Shown one piece after another: positions 46,701 through 55,456 of a stretch of DNA of 61,610 bases. A program made the translations under genes and the position numbers. The stretch's first letter is position 1, and each line of letters opens with the position of its first letter. Origin of the DNA: Chloroflexota bacterium (GTDB lineage Bacteria; Chloroflexota; Limnocylindria; P2-11E); NCBI GenBank assembly GCA_021787445.1, contig JAJYLV010000006.1, forward strand, positions 1 through 61,610. Direction: 5' to 3'. Below the pieces are notes generated by a model. The model was not told the origin of the DNA. It was given only the letters and a program-made list of their open reading frames with translations, and made no database searches.

Positions 46701-48346
46701 GAGATCGGGGGGATGAGGAGGTAGACGGGCGGCGGCGCGATGGCGACCGTTTGCGTGAGGTCGCCGACGTACGCGCTCTTGTCCGCCGCGGCGGCGACGG
46801 GGTACACGAGCCACGAGCCCGGAGGGGACACGCTGGTGGTCGAGAGCGCGTAAGAGGCCGAGGCGGACGATCCGCGGCCGAGTTGAGCCGACGGTGTCGT
46901 GACGCTGAACGCCCCCGCCGGCCCCCGTGGATCCGCGAAGTCCACGGTCCCCGACCAGCCGTTCACGCTGGTGACGCGGGCCGTCGCCGAGATCGCGCTC
47001 CCTTGGTAGACAGGGGAAGGAAGACCGCCGACGGTCATCGCCAGGCCGGGCACATTCACAGAGGGCGCAACGTCGAGGCGGTAGGCGTACCGGCCGTCGA
47101 AGACGAACGCCACCGGGCCGCTCGAGCTGGCTCCGGCCGCGAGGGCCTGCGTCCCGGTCGGCGAGCCCACCAGTCGCGACCAGAAGTCCCCCGTGGAGTC
47201 GACGCCGCCGACGTAGATCCCCGACGCGGTGGCGGCGAACGCGAGCCCGCGCTTGTGTCCTGGTATCGCGAACGGCGGGTCCGCCGCGACCGCGGTCACC
47301 ATCTGGTCGTACAGCGACGTCAGAGCGGAACCTTGGTAGACGAGGGTCCCTGGCCCGGTCGCGTAGCCGCCGCACTGCGGGCCGGCCAGACCGAGGAGGT
47401 AGCTTTGCGCCCCGGACCAGCTCGCGAACGTGGGCGAGCTCAAGGGACCGAAGGGGAACGCTCCCGGAGGACCGTTCCAGCTGCCTCCCCCGTTCCCCGT
47501 CCACCACACCGCGCCGGTCCGGTCGAAGAAGTAGCCCGTCCCGTACGCATCGAAGGCGAGGCCGCAGGCGCCGTTGTCGGGGAGGACGTACGACCAGTTG
47601 TTCCCGGCGTCCGGCGACATCCAGAGGCCCGGCTGCTCGACGTCGATGGTCGGCTCGCCTTCCGTCCCGACGCTCCACCGCGCCCAGATCCCGTATTCCC
47701 CCGGCACGCTCATGAAGAGCTGGCCCTGTGCGTTCACCGCCAGAGCGTCGATCTCGGGTGCCGCGTATACGTGGGTCGGGATCCACCTCTGCGCGGACAC
47801 GTTCTGGATGAACCAGACCTGAGCGTTGCCATAGCCGCCGTTGCCGACCACGCCGATCGGGGTCGTCGCCTGCGTGGCGGCGACGTAGATCGCGCCGGAC
47901 GACCCGTTCTTGAAGTTCGGGCTTACGGCGATGGCGGAGATGGCCTGACCCGCGAAGCCGATCGTCTGCCACGTGACGCCGCCGTCCGTCGTGGCCATGA
48001 CGCCCTGGTCCGTCGCGAGGACCGCGGTGCCGTCGCTGGCGAAGCTCGGGGAGACGACGATCTGTGGATCGCCCGACGACCCGAGCGGCGTCCGGGCCGT
48101 GATGACGCGTCCCCAGGGCTCCGAGCGCGTCTCGCTCGCCTCCGCCACCCGGCGCCCCAGGCGCGCCGAGCCGAAGCCTGCGGCGGTACCGGAAGCCGCG
48201 CCGAGGAGGGCCGGAATGGCGACGGCGACCAGTAGCCCGCGCAGATGAACGTCCTTCCTGGTCCTCAGCCCGGACGACACGTCCCGGATGGTACGTGCGC
48301 CCCTCGTGACATCAACCTGGCGCGTCGGGCTCTCGTCGCGTCGCAT
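43784..48346 (-). CDS. giant secreted propeller/Ig-like protein with C-terminal membrane anchor
   Basis: 1520 residues from ATG 48346; an in-frame GTG about 22 codons later would place the signal sequence (LLVAVAIPALLGAASGTAAG) closer to the N-terminus. Residues 80-430 form sialidase/VPS10-like propeller repeats (ATTDGGVTWQTIG, LWMSPDAGNNWSYV). Residues 440-850 are Ig-like beta-domains. Residues 870-1400 are a PQQ-type propeller (AVDATTGRPLWET, ALDRTDGRSIFW). The C-terminus has an Ala/Pro linker, one transmembrane helix (PGVIGVVVGLAVFVLTSAFAL) and an Arg-rich tail. It is probably anchored on the cell surface. No enzyme motif is seen; a binding or adhesion role is inference. Confidence 0.85.
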   Translation of the reverse strand: MRRDESPTRQVDVTRGARTIRDVSSGLRTRKDVHLRGLLVAVAIPALLGAASGTAAGFGSARLGRRVAEASETRSEPWGRVITARTPLGSSGDPQIVVSPSFASDGTAVLATDQGVMATTDGGVTWQTIGFAGQAISAIAVSPNFKNGSSGAIYVAATQATTPIGVVGNGGYGNAQVWFIQNVSAQRWIPTHVYAAPEIDALAVNAQGQLFMSVPGEYGIWARWSVGTEGEPTIDVEQPGLWMSPDAGNNWSYVLPDNGACGLAFDAYGTGYFFDRTGAVWWTGNGGGSWNGPPGAFPFGPLSSPTFASWSGAQSYLLGLAGPQCGGYATGPGTLVYQGSALTSLYDQMVTAVAADPPFAIPGHKRGLAFAATASGIYVGGVDSTGDFWSRLVGSPTGTQALAAGASSSGPVAFVFDGRYAYRLDVAPSVNVPGLAMTVGGLPSPVYQGSAISATARVTSVNGWSGTVDFADPRGPAGAFSVTTPSAQLGRGSSASASYALSTTSVSPPGSWLVYPVAAAADKSAYVGDLTQTVAIAPPPVYLLIPPISPSFLAVRAGTSASATVTVSPGPSWTSAYRRVALSIAGPLPAGVNARFSPAIVDISSGGATSTVTIAAAQSATLGNDEIVVRASSDGAQTSGTLGARIDVPVPSSFSFAPTRLPDVFRDQGTTTTITALAADGSVLNDYSGAVATLTDALDGVDRSGAAGESITFSAGVAKVDYFLDVPGNDRLTVADRDGTPRTTSPPFQVERPPSAFAFSPIGTQHLDQPFGVTVRAVDMRGTTVSLYAGSPWIADRSGFLYQQIGPFRGGTWTGRLSVPVLVKGDVLTAGDPSGGWPIYAPFSGSSPPFDVVLPSPLPDPGSWPQPGHDAGATNDDPSALLFSSSVANAKVAFRVPTDLGRACKPGVVPQCTDTPSLTSSAPPVVADGVLVPGWLAGLAAETGQLLWAEHDYRSEPAVTDGRAAVVCGQRRDSIWWPPSWSRLGTASPFEGPEAMTLSGDPAWGPLPTSAGCAQMAAVNGTLYAVRTGGGLPGASGATSAAPTFPLRLEALRASSAAPLWTLPLPAPVARPYWNTRSGGYADAPTLRVTSSSRGDVVLIANCTLLRSSCAAGYALQPPPLWIGAASGGRWLWQRALTDFPYGQGPASQVIDRDLGAFGTDQSVSAYLRAVSHGAYSTLDQAAHHLIVASLVDMAASDGTVYLSVQLGLSRAQPGGVGPVADGIVAVDATTGRPLWETVLWFDTGFQLVLTPQRVLLVSVHPSQASTHPPVVVSSTPPPPLPPSAYKPLGDVVAALDRTDGRSIFWRAGLSFAFPAAGAHATAGGGLIFAGGSAIDATTGSVIGALPDESCSAQAANTVTPVTVAGQWLYYVACATGRLTAVQMPAANIALALAQEAYALAGGSAAGAPSAGPVASARADRARQAAIAAALFDAAGDRATARQATALAAQLGWHPLPTTPPAPTRPPAFAASLHAVVPPAPAASPLPGVIGVVVGLAVFVLTSAFALRTGRRPGRAAART

Positions 48347-48362
48347 CGTCGGATCGACCGCG

Positions 48363-49190
48363 CTATAGGGCGAGCTCCATCCCCTCGTACGCGACGAGCA
48401 CCTCGAGATCGCCGGCGCGCTCTCGCGCGAGCTCCTGCGCGCGCTTCCCGATCTCGTCGAGCGCGTCGTCGGATCGATCGGGATCGTGGTGATAGAGCAC
48501 GAGCCGGCGGACGCCGGCGCGCGCGGCGACGTCGACGGCGCTCGCGATCGTCGAGTGGCCCCAACCCTTCTTGTAGTCGTCGTCCTGGTACTGCGCGTCG
48601 TGGATGAGGCAGTCGGCGCCCGACGCGAGCGCGATGACGGGGTTCTCCCTGCCGGAGAAGGGGTCCTCCGTGTCCGTCGCGTAGACGAGAGAGCGACCGT
48701 CCGCCTCGACGCGATACGCGAGCGCGGGTGCCGGGTGATAGAGGAGCGTGGAGCGGACGTGGAAGGGGCCGGCGTCCCGCACGCCGTCGTGGGGCATCTC
48801 TTCGATGTCCAGCCTCGCGGGGATGGCGTCGAGGTCGACGGGGAAGAACGGATCGTCCATCCCGATCCCGAGCAGATCCTTCAGCGGGTGGGCGTGCGCG
48901 GGCGCGTGGATACGGATCGCGGTGCGCGGGTCGTACGCCGGACGGAAGAAAGGGATGCCCTGGATGTGATCCCAGTGCAGGTGCGAGAGGAACATCTCGA
49001 GCGAGAGCGGGCCGTTCGCCTTCTGCGCGAGATGGAGGCCGAGCTCGCGCAGGCCCGTCCCGGCGTCGAGCACGAGGATCGATCCGCGCGCGTCGCGCAC
49101 CTCGACGCACGCGGTGTTGCCGCCGTATCGCACCGTGCGCTGCCCCGGCGTGGGGATCGACCCCCGCGTGCCCCAGAAGCGGGCCCTCAC
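48363..49190 (-). CDS. metallo-beta-lactamase-fold hydrolase, phosphodiesterase-like
   Basis: 275-residue MBL-fold protein. The metal motif SHLHWDHIQG near residues 90-99 is the HxHxDH signature, with later ligands in YATDTEDPF and ADCLIHDAQY and a C-terminal YHHDPDRSDDAL. The N-terminus FWGTRGSIPTPG, then RYGGNTACVEV, is that of the PhnP/TaR3-like branch, which includes phosphodiesterases. The ATG overlaps the GAF-HD-GYP TGA (ATGA). Hydrolysis of the cyclic nucleotide made by the cyclase of the same operon is a reasonable but untested guess. Confidence 0.88.
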   Translation of the reverse strand: MRARFWGTRGSIPTPGQRTVRYGGNTACVEVRDARGSILVLDAGTGLRELGLHLAQKANGPLSLEMFLSHLHWDHIQGIPFFRPAYDPRTAIRIHAPAHAHPLKDLLGIGMDDPFFPVDLDAIPARLDIEEMPHDGVRDAGPFHVRSTLLYHPAPALAYRVEADGRSLVYATDTEDPFSGRENPVIALASGADCLIHDAQYQDDDYKKGWGHSTIASAVDVAARAGVRRLVLYHHDPDRSDDALDEIGKRAQELARERAGDLEVLVAYEGMELAL

Positions 49191-50605
49191 GCAGCACCGC
49201 CCGCGGGCTTCGCCGCGGCCTGGTCGCGCTCCGAGAGCTCCGCCGATTCCTGGAGCGAGCCCATGCCCTCGTCGCTCGGCTTGGGCCAGGTGGATCTCAG
49301 CTCCTCGAGCGTCGCGACGAGCCGCGGCAGCGCGCGCTCCACTGCGGCGAAGACGTCGGGGTCGAGGTGCTCCCCCGTCATCGATCGCATGATCTCGACC
49401 GTCTTCTCGATCGCGTACGCCGGCTTGTAGTAGCGCGGCGCCGTGAGCGCGTCGAAGACGTCCGCCGCCGCGACGATCCGCGCCCCCAGCGTGATCTGGT
49501 CGCCCTTGAGCCCGAGCGGGTAGCCCTTCCCGTCCATCCGCTCGTGGTGCTGCGCCGCCATGAGCGGGACCTCGCGCATGTCGGCGGGGAAGCGCAGGTG
49601 GCGCAGGAACTCCCCCGTCTTCTCGGCATGCGCCTTCATGTACGCGAACTCCGCGTCGTCGAGCTTACCCGCCTTCTGGAGGAAGCGGTCGCGCACGGCG
49701 ATCTTCCCGTAGTCGTGCAGGAGGCCGGCGGTGCGCACGCGCTCGATCTCGGCGGACGAGAGCCCGACCGCCTCGGCGATGACCTCGGCGTAGCGCGTCA
49801 CGCGGCGGCTGTGGCCGGCGGTCTGCTGGTCGCGCGCGTCGACGGTGGCGGCGAGGGTCTCGACGAGCGACATCCACAGCCCGCGCTGGCCCTCGACGAG
49901 CTGCGCGTTCTCGACGCACACGGCCGCGGACGCGGCGAGCGACGAGAGCGTGCCCTCGTCCTCCTCGCTGAACGCGCCGCCGCGCTTGTTCACCGCCTGG
50001 AACACGCCGATGACCGTGCCGTCGTGACCCGTCATCGGGAAGGTCAGGAGGTTGCGGGTCCGGTATCCCGTCCGGCGGTCGACCTCCTGATCGAACCGAG
50101 GGTCCGCGTACGCGTCGGGGACCGCGATCGTCGTCCCCGTCGCGGCGACGGTGCCCGCGATGCCCGCGCCGAGCGGCACGCGTATCTCGTCGGCGCCGAG
50201 CGCGACCTTCGACCAAAGCTCGCCCTTCTCGCGGTCGACGAGGAAGACGGTCGCGCGGTCGCAGTCGATGATCTTCGTCGTCGCGGTGGCGATCTCGCGG
50301 AGGAGCGCCGCCAGGTCGGTGACGCCCATGAGCTTGCGGGTGACATCGAGGATGAGGTCCAGCCGGCCCGCATCGGAGACCGTGCGGCCGGCCCGAGGCT
50401 GTGCCTCTCCGGAGCCGGCCTCTCCCGACGCTTCCGCGTCGCGGCGGTCCCCGTCGCGCCGCTGGCCGGCGCGTCGCTGGCCCTGCCGGCGGTCGGGTCC
50501 CGCCCGCCGCTGCGCCTGTCGCCGATCCGCGGCCGTCCGCCGGTCGCCGGCGCGCCGCTCGCGCCCGCGGCGATCCGCGCTGCGGCGGCGCTCGCTCTCG
50601 TTCAT
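49187..50605 (-). CDS. GAF-HD-GYP cyclic-di-GMP phosphodiesterase
   Basis: 472 residues. The first 65 are Arg-rich repeats of the RRxGDRR type. A GAF domain (about 80-235) contains VNKRGGAFSEEDE, which fits the NKxnFx3DE motif of cyclic-nucleotide-binding GAFs. The HD-GYP domain (about 265-430) has LLHDYGKIAVRD and HHERMDGKGYPLGL, followed by ADVFDALTA. All metal positions look intact. ATG 50605 has a GGGGAGG ribosome site. Overlaps at both ends (ATGA) lock it between the GAF and MBL genes. Confidence 0.93.
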   Translation of the reverse strand: MNESERRRSADRRGRERRAGDRRTAADRRQAQRRAGPDRRQGQRRAGQRRDGDRRDAEASGEAGSGEAQPRAGRTVSDAGRLDLILDVTRKLMGVTDLAALLREIATATTKIIDCDRATVFLVDREKGELWSKVALGADEIRVPLGAGIAGTVAATGTTIAVPDAYADPRFDQEVDRRTGYRTRNLLTFPMTGHDGTVIGVFQAVNKRGGAFSEEDEGTLSSLAASAAVCVENAQLVEGQRGLWMSLVETLAATVDARDQQTAGHSRRVTRYAEVIAEAVGLSSAEIERVRTAGLLHDYGKIAVRDRFLQKAGKLDDAEFAYMKAHAEKTGEFLRHLRFPADMREVPLMAAQHHERMDGKGYPLGLKGDQITLGARIVAAADVFDALTAPRYYKPAYAIEKTVEIMRSMTGEHLDPDVFAAVERALPRLVATLEELRSTWPKPSDEGMGSLQESAELSERDQAAAKPAGGAA

Positions 50606-51105
50606 CTCGCCCCTCCCCTGGGTAGCGTCCAGTGCTCGAGCACAGGTCCCACCGCTTCCGCGATCCGCTCGATGAGGATCTGGTCGTGACGCTCGAAGGC
50701 GCCACCGCCCTTGTTCAGGACCTGGATCACGCCCACGACGTTCCGGCCGTCTGCCGACCAGACAGGCACGGCAAGGATATTCGACGTTCGGTATCCGGTC
50801 ATCCGGTCGACGGCGGGATCGAAGCGCGGGTCGGCGTAGGCCTGCGGCACGTTGATCGTCTCACCCGTCGCCGCGACCTGGCCCGCGAGACCGCGCCCGA
50901 TGGGAAGGCGGATCTCGACGCCGATCCGCTGCGCGACCGCCGAGCGGAGCTCCCCCTGATCGTGGTCGACGATGTACACGGTGCAGCGGTCGGCGTCCGT
51001 CGCGTGCGCGCAGAGGTCGGTGACCCGCTCGAGGTACGCGTGCCGATCGTGCTCGACCGCGAGGTGACCCAGGGTCACCATGACGAGCATCTCCTTGTCG
51101 TCCAC
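50602..51105 (-). CDS. stand-alone GAF-domain protein
   Basis: 167 residues from GTG 51105, essentially a single GAF domain. Strand and helix segments TDADRCTVYIVDHDQGELRS, PIGRGLAGQVAATGETINVP and DPAVDRMTGYRTSNIL parallel those of the adjacent GAF-HD-GYP protein. It ends with LNKGGGAFERHDQ, close to the NKxnFx3DE motif. The two GAFs look like a duplication. It has no output domain, so it may sense a nucleotide and act on a partner such as the cyclase. Confidence 0.9.
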   Translation of the reverse strand: MDDKEMLVMVTLGHLAVEHDRHAYLERVTDLCAHATDADRCTVYIVDHDQGELRSAVAQRIGVEIRLPIGRGLAGQVAATGETINVPQAYADPRFDPAVDRMTGYRTSNILAVPVWSADGRNVVGVIQVLNKGGGAFERHDQILIERIAEAVGPVLEHWTLPRGGAR

Positions 51106-51129
51106 CTGATCAGCCGTCGCCTCGGCCCG

Positions 51130-53151
51130 TCAGTGGAAGCCGGCCACCGTCGCGCGGCCCACGGGGAGCTCGGGCGGCGGAGCGGGGTTGGGGTTGGCGA
51201 CGAGGCCGACCCGGTCGACCTGGTAGCACGCGACGGGCTCGCTCCGCCCCTTGACGAAGATCGAGCCGAGGTCGATCGCGACGACGTCGTCACCGAGACG
51301 GGCGAGGGTGTCCTTGCTGCACGCGACCTGGTCCCGCCGCGCGATGTCGCTCGAGGTGAGGCGCGACGCGACGTTCACCGTGTCGCCGATGACCGTGTAC
51401 TCCATGCGCCCGTGCGCTCCGAGGAACCCGGCGACCGCGGCACCGGTGTTGATCCCGAAGCCGAACGAGACGTCGGGGCCGCCCTTCGCGCGCTCCGCCA
51501 CGACGAGCTTCTGGATCTCGAGCGCGCACTCGACCGCCTTGCGCGCGTGGTCCGGGACCTCCACGGGCGCGTTCCAGATGACCATGATGTTGTCGCCGTT
51601 GTACTTGTTGACGGTCCCTTGGTACCTGTTCACGACCTCGACCATCCCGTCGAAGTAGCGGTTGAGCGTCGCCATGAGGGCCTGCGGATCCATCCCCTCG
51701 GAGATCGTCGTGAACCCGCGGATGTCGCCGAAGAGAGCGGTGATCTCGCGCATCTGGCCGCCGAGCTGCAGGCCGCCCTTCTCCTCCGTGTCCATGATGG
51801 TCCGGGCCACGGCGGGCGTCACGAAGCGGCCGAACGTCGACTGTGTGCGCGCGACGGCCAGCTGCTCCTCGACGAGGAGGTAGCCCAGCGTCACGACCCA
51901 CCAGAACACGCTCGGCGGCAGGTATCCGAGCGACGGTACGGCGACGGGCCCGTTCCCGATGAGCGGGGACACGGCGTTGATGAAGGCGCCGAGCTCGACG
52001 AAGGAGAAGACCGCGAGGAGGACGAGCCCCAGGAGGAACCCGATCAGCCGCAGCCGCACGACGAGGAAGATGCCCGCGATGGTCAGCAGCACGACCTCGA
52101 CGAGCGTCACCGGGAAGCCCTGGTCGGGGAGCGGGTACCTGTTCGTGAAGATGGACTGCGCGGCGTTGGCCCAGATCTCGACGCCCCACATCTTCTGCTG
52201 CGCGCTGTTCGGCACGGGGTAGTTGTCGGGCTCCGCGGAGAGGCCGTGCGCCCCGACGAAGACGGTGCGCCCGAGGATGAGCTGGCGCGGGATCCTGCCA
52301 TCGATGACGTCGAGCATCGAGACGACGCAGAACGCGTCCGGCTGCGTGCAGGGCGCCGGACCGCCGAGCGAGACGGGCTTCACCGGGTCGTGCGGCGGCG
52401 CCGCGAAGTACACGCGCGTCGAGCCGCCGGCGCTGAGCGGGATGACGCGGTCGCCGAACGCCGCCGTCGGAAGAACGAGCGAGTCGCCGGAGAGGTGGAT
52501 CCTGTCGACCTGCCCGCCGATCTGCCGCGCGGCGGTGAGGAGCGCTAGCCCGTAGTACGGCTTCCCGTCCGGACCCTTGATGACCATCTGCGCCTCGCGG
52601 ACCCGCGAGTCGGTCTCCGGGTTGACGTTCACCGTCCCCAGGCCCGCGGCCGCGTCGCGCAGCATGGGGATGGGCAGCTTCACGCTCGTCCACGTCTGCG
52701 CGTGGCCGCCATAGGTGCCCTCGCCGGTGCCCTGCATCGCGAGGTACACGTTCCCGAGATCCTTGATCGCCGCGGCGAAGGCGACGTCCTCGGTCGGGTG
52801 GTCGGAGGGGTCGTAGAAGGCGATGTCGAAGCCGATCGCCTTCGGGTCCATCGGCTTGAGCGCGTTGAGGAGGTCGACGTAGGCCTGGCGCGGGAGGGGC
52901 CAGCGACCGTACTTCTCGACCGTCGCGTCGTCGAGCGCGATGACCGTCACCTGGTTCCGCACCTTCGCCGGGGCGGCCGTGATCACGAAGTCGTAGGCGG
53001 CCGACTGGAGGCTGTCGTTGAAGTACCGCGTGTCGACGAAGTACGCGGAGATCAGGGTCGAGAGGACGATGATGGCCGCGAGGACGGCGCGCTGGCGGCT
53101 CTTGCGGTCGCGAAGCACCCTGCCCTCCTCATCCGTGCGACGCGTCCCCAA
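51130..53151 (-). CDS. CHASE2-domain class III adenylate/guanylate cyclase
   Basis: 673 residues from TTG 53151. One N-terminal transmembrane helix precedes an extracytoplasmic CHASE2 sensor (residues about 45-330). Three transmembrane helices (about 340-420) lead to the cyclase domain (about 445-630). Catalytic segments are TALFGDIRGFTTIS with metal Asp, NKYNGDNIMVIWNAP with a Lys typical of purine binding, and RMEYTVIGDTVNVASRL. The Thr in EYTVIGD suggests the class IIIb adenylate cyclase group. It is the first gene of the signalling operon, 24 bases before the GAF gene. Confidence 0.93.
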   Translation of the reverse strand: MGTRRTDEEGRVLRDRKSRQRAVLAAIIVLSTLISAYFVDTRYFNDSLQSAAYDFVITAAPAKVRNQVTVIALDDATVEKYGRWPLPRQAYVDLLNALKPMDPKAIGFDIAFYDPSDHPTEDVAFAAAIKDLGNVYLAMQGTGEGTYGGHAQTWTSVKLPIPMLRDAAAGLGTVNVNPETDSRVREAQMVIKGPDGKPYYGLALLTAARQIGGQVDRIHLSGDSLVLPTAAFGDRVIPLSAGGSTRVYFAAPPHDPVKPVSLGGPAPCTQPDAFCVVSMLDVIDGRIPRQLILGRTVFVGAHGLSAEPDNYPVPNSAQQKMWGVEIWANAAQSIFTNRYPLPDQGFPVTLVEVVLLTIAGIFLVVRLRLIGFLLGLVLLAVFSFVELGAFINAVSPLIGNGPVAVPSLGYLPPSVFWWVVTLGYLLVEEQLAVARTQSTFGRFVTPAVARTIMDTEEKGGLQLGGQMREITALFGDIRGFTTISEGMDPQALMATLNRYFDGMVEVVNRYQGTVNKYNGDNIMVIWNAPVEVPDHARKAVECALEIQKLVVAERAKGGPDVSFGFGINTGAAVAGFLGAHGRMEYTVIGDTVNVASRLTSSDIARRDQVACSKDTLARLGDDVVAIDLGSIFVKGRSEPVACYQVDRVGLVANPNPAPPPELPVGRATVAGFH

Positions 53152-53180
53152 AGGACGGGGCTAGCCTAGCTGATCGCCCT

Positions 53181-54248
53181 TCAGCCGTCGCCCCTCGCGA
53201 GGCGCGCGAGCACGGAGCGCAGCACCGCGATCGCCCGGGCGTGATCCTCGAGGCGCAGCCGCTCCATGGGTGTGTGGTCGTACGCGCTGTCGCCCGGGCC
53301 GTACGCGACCATCGGGCAGCGCCAGACCGGCGCGAGGACGTTCATGTCGCTCGTGCCGCTCTTCGCGAGCGTGCGCGCGGTACCGCCCGCCTCGGCGATC
53401 GCGCGCACGAAGGCGCGCGCGAGCGCGCTCGTGCGCTCCGTCCGCACCGGCTCCTCCGACGCGGCGCGCGTCACCGTCGCGCTCGTGCCCTCCTCGGCGG
53501 TCACCGCCGCGCGCAGCTCGCGCTCGATCTCGTCGACGGCGGCGCCCGGAGGGATCCGGTAGCCGACCTTCAGCCACGCGCGCTCCGCGAGGCCGTCGCT
53601 CTCGCCCGCGCGCATCCCCTCGAGTCGACAGTCGAGCCGGTCGAACGCACGCGCTCCCCCACGCGCGGCGGCGACGGCACGGACGCGCTCCCACACCGCG
53701 AGCGCCTCCTCCGTCAGCGTCGGCCCGGGCGCGGCGCCGTGACGCGCGGCGCGCTCGAGAGCGACCTCGGCCACGAGCCGTCCCTTGTACGCGACCGTTA
53801 GGCCGTCCCACCCCGACGGCTCGCCGACGACGCAGTGATCGGGCGCGGGCAGCGTCGCGCGGTAGCGCGCGCCGGCGCTCGTCGGCGACTCCTCCTCGAC
53901 CGCGCCGACGACGGTCACCCGCAGGCCGGGCAGCCGCACGCTCGCGGCCGAGACGAACGCCGCGAGGGGGCCTTTCGCGTCGACGGCGCCGCGTCCGACG
54001 AGCTCGCCGTCCTCGATCCGCACGGGGAAGATCCCGGGCACCGTGTCGATGTGCCCGAGGAGCACGACGTGCGTCGGCCCGTCGCCGATCTCCCCGACGG
54101 CGTTGCCCGCCGCGTCGACCTCGGAGCGGAAGCCGCGATCGCGCATGCGCTCGACGAGCCACGCGACCGCGCGCGCCTCGTCGCGCGAGGCGCTCGGGAT
54201 CTCGACGAGGCCGCGGACGAGGGCGAGGTCGGCGGGGTCGAGGCTCAC
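53181..54248 (-). CDS. lysK: LysW-carrier amino-acid hydrolase (LysK/ArgE-like M20)
   Basis: 355-residue M20 metallopeptidase that releases the finished amino acid from LysW. Metal ligands are in [10 protein letters not shown] and [10 protein letters not shown], with the catalytic Glu pair in GAVEEESP, and further residues in VGEPSGWDG and KSGTSDMNV. Family members without the dimerisation lid are usual for LysK. The GTG at 54248 overlaps the lysJ TGA (GTGA). Lysine or ornithine can be the product depending on the pathway. Confidence 0.88.
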   Translation of the reverse strand: MSLDPADLALVRGLVEIPSASRDEARAVAWLVERMRDRGFRSEVDAAGNAVGEIGDGPTHVVLLGHIDTVPGIFPVRIEDGELVGRGAVDAKGPLAAFVSAASVRLPGLRVTVVGAVEEESPTSAGARYRATLPAPDHCVVGEPSGWDGLTVAYKGRLVAEVALERAARHGAAPGPTLTEEALAVWERVRAVAAARGGARAFDRLDCRLEGMRAGESDGLAERAWLKVGYRIPPGAAVDEIERELRAAVTAEEGTSATVTRAASEEPVRTERTSALARAFVRAIAEAGGTARTLAKSGTSDMNVLAPVWRCPMVAYGPGDSAYDHTPMERLRLEDHARAIAVLRSVLARLARGDG

Positions 54249-55456
54249 GCGAGCGCCGCGGCCGTCGCGGCGACGACGCGGTCGACCTGCTCGGCGGTGA
54301 TGACGAGCGGCGGCAGGTAGCGCACGACGGTCGGCCCCGCGCCGAGGGCGAGGACGCCTCGGTCCTGCAGACCCTTGATCGTCGGCCCCGCGCTCTCCTT
54401 CAGCTCGATCCCGCACAGAAGGCCCAGGCCGCGGACCTCGCGCACGCGCGGGCTCTCGATCCCGCGCAGGCCGCCGAGCAGCTGGTCGCCGCGCGCGCGC
54501 GCGTTCCGCGCGAGGTCGAGCCGGCGCATCTCGCCGATGGCCGCGACCGACGCGGCGCACGCGAGCGGGTTCCCGCCGAACGTCGTCGAATGCGAGCGTT
54601 TGGGGAGGTCGCCGAACGCGCGCGAGAAGGCGACCGCGCCCATCGGGACCCCGCCGGCGATCGACTTCGCGAGGCAGAGCGCGTCCGGAACGATCCCGTA
54701 GCGCTCGATGGCGAACATCGCGCCCGTTCGGCAGAAGCCCGTCTGCACCTCGTCGACGATGAGGAGCGCGCCCCGCGCCTTGCAGACCCGCGCCGCCTCG
54801 CGCGCGAACTCCTCCGTCGCGGGGCGCACGCCGCCCTCGCCCTGCACGAGCTCGAGGACGAACGCCGCGGTGTCCGGCGTGATCGCGGCCTCGAGCGCCT
54901 CGACCTTGTTGAAGGGGACGTGCGCCGTCCCCGGGAAGAGCGCGTCGCCGCCGAGCGCGTCGCGATACTCGGGGCCCCACGTCGCCGCGAGCGCGCCCAT
55001 CGTCTTGCCGTGGAAGCCGCGCATCGTCGCGACGATCCGCGTGCGCTTCGTGGCCATGCGCGCGAACTTGAACGCCGCCTCGACGGCCTCGGCGCCGCTG
55101 TTGCAGAGGAAGACGCGGTCGAGGTCCGGGGGCAGGATCCGGGAGAGCACCGAGTACAGCTCGGCGCGGCGGTCGTTGTAGAAGAGCTCGGTGCACGACG
55201 CGAGCGTGCGAGCCTGCGCGGCGATCGCCTCGGCCACGGCGGCGTTGCCGTGACCCAGGTTCGCGGATCCCTGCCCGCCGACGCAGTCGATGTACTCGTT
55301 GCCCTCCGCATCCCACAGGCGCGCGCCCTCGCCCCGGACGATCGCGAGCCGGCGCTTCTGGTAGAGCCCGGAGGTGTGCGTGTCCTCCCGGGCGACGATG
55401 TCGCTTGTCGCCGCGCTCCGCGGCGGCGCGGGTGCCTCTGCGTCGGAAGGCCTCAT
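54245..55456 (-). CDS. lysJ: LysW-aminoadipate/glutamate semialdehyde aminotransferase
   Basis: 403-residue class III PLP aminotransferase. It has [47 protein letters not shown] and the PLP lysine in [18 protein letters not shown] 55456 is chosen because it forms an ATGA overlap with lysZ; a longer start at 55474 exists. It acts before LysK, aminating the carrier-bound semialdehyde. ArgD/acetylornithine transaminase is the closest alternative, but context decides for LysJ. Confidence 0.9.
   Translation of the reverse strand: MRPSDAEAPAPPRSAATSDIVAREDTHTSGLYQKRRLAIVRGEGARLWDAEGNEYIDCVGGQGSANLGHGNAAVAEAIAAQARTLASCTELFYNDRRAELYSVLSRILPPDLDRVFLCNSGAEAVEAAFKFARMATKRTRIVATMRGFHGKTMGALAATWGPEYRDALGGDALFPGTAHVPFNKVEALEAAITPDTAAFVLELVQGEGGVRPATEEFAREAARVCKARGALLIVDEVQTGFCRTGAMFAIERYGIVPDALCLAKSIAGGVPMGAVAFSRAFGDLPKRSHSTTFGGNPLACAASVAAIGEMRRLDLARNARARGDQLLGGLRGIESPRVREVRGLGLLCGIELKESAGPTIKGLQDRGVLALGAGPTVVRYLPPLVITAEQVDRVVAATAAALA

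Noticed and set aside
51063-51079. Perfect inverted repeat GGTGACCC-A-GGGTCACC
   Set aside because: It lies inside the GAF coding region and encodes conserved-looking residues; probably chance, although it is perfect.
49187-51105. Reading the NKxnFx3DE motif as proof of cyclic-nucleotide binding
   Set aside because: Many bacterial GAF domains show a similar NK..GG.F..ED string without binding nucleotides; kept only as a hypothesis.
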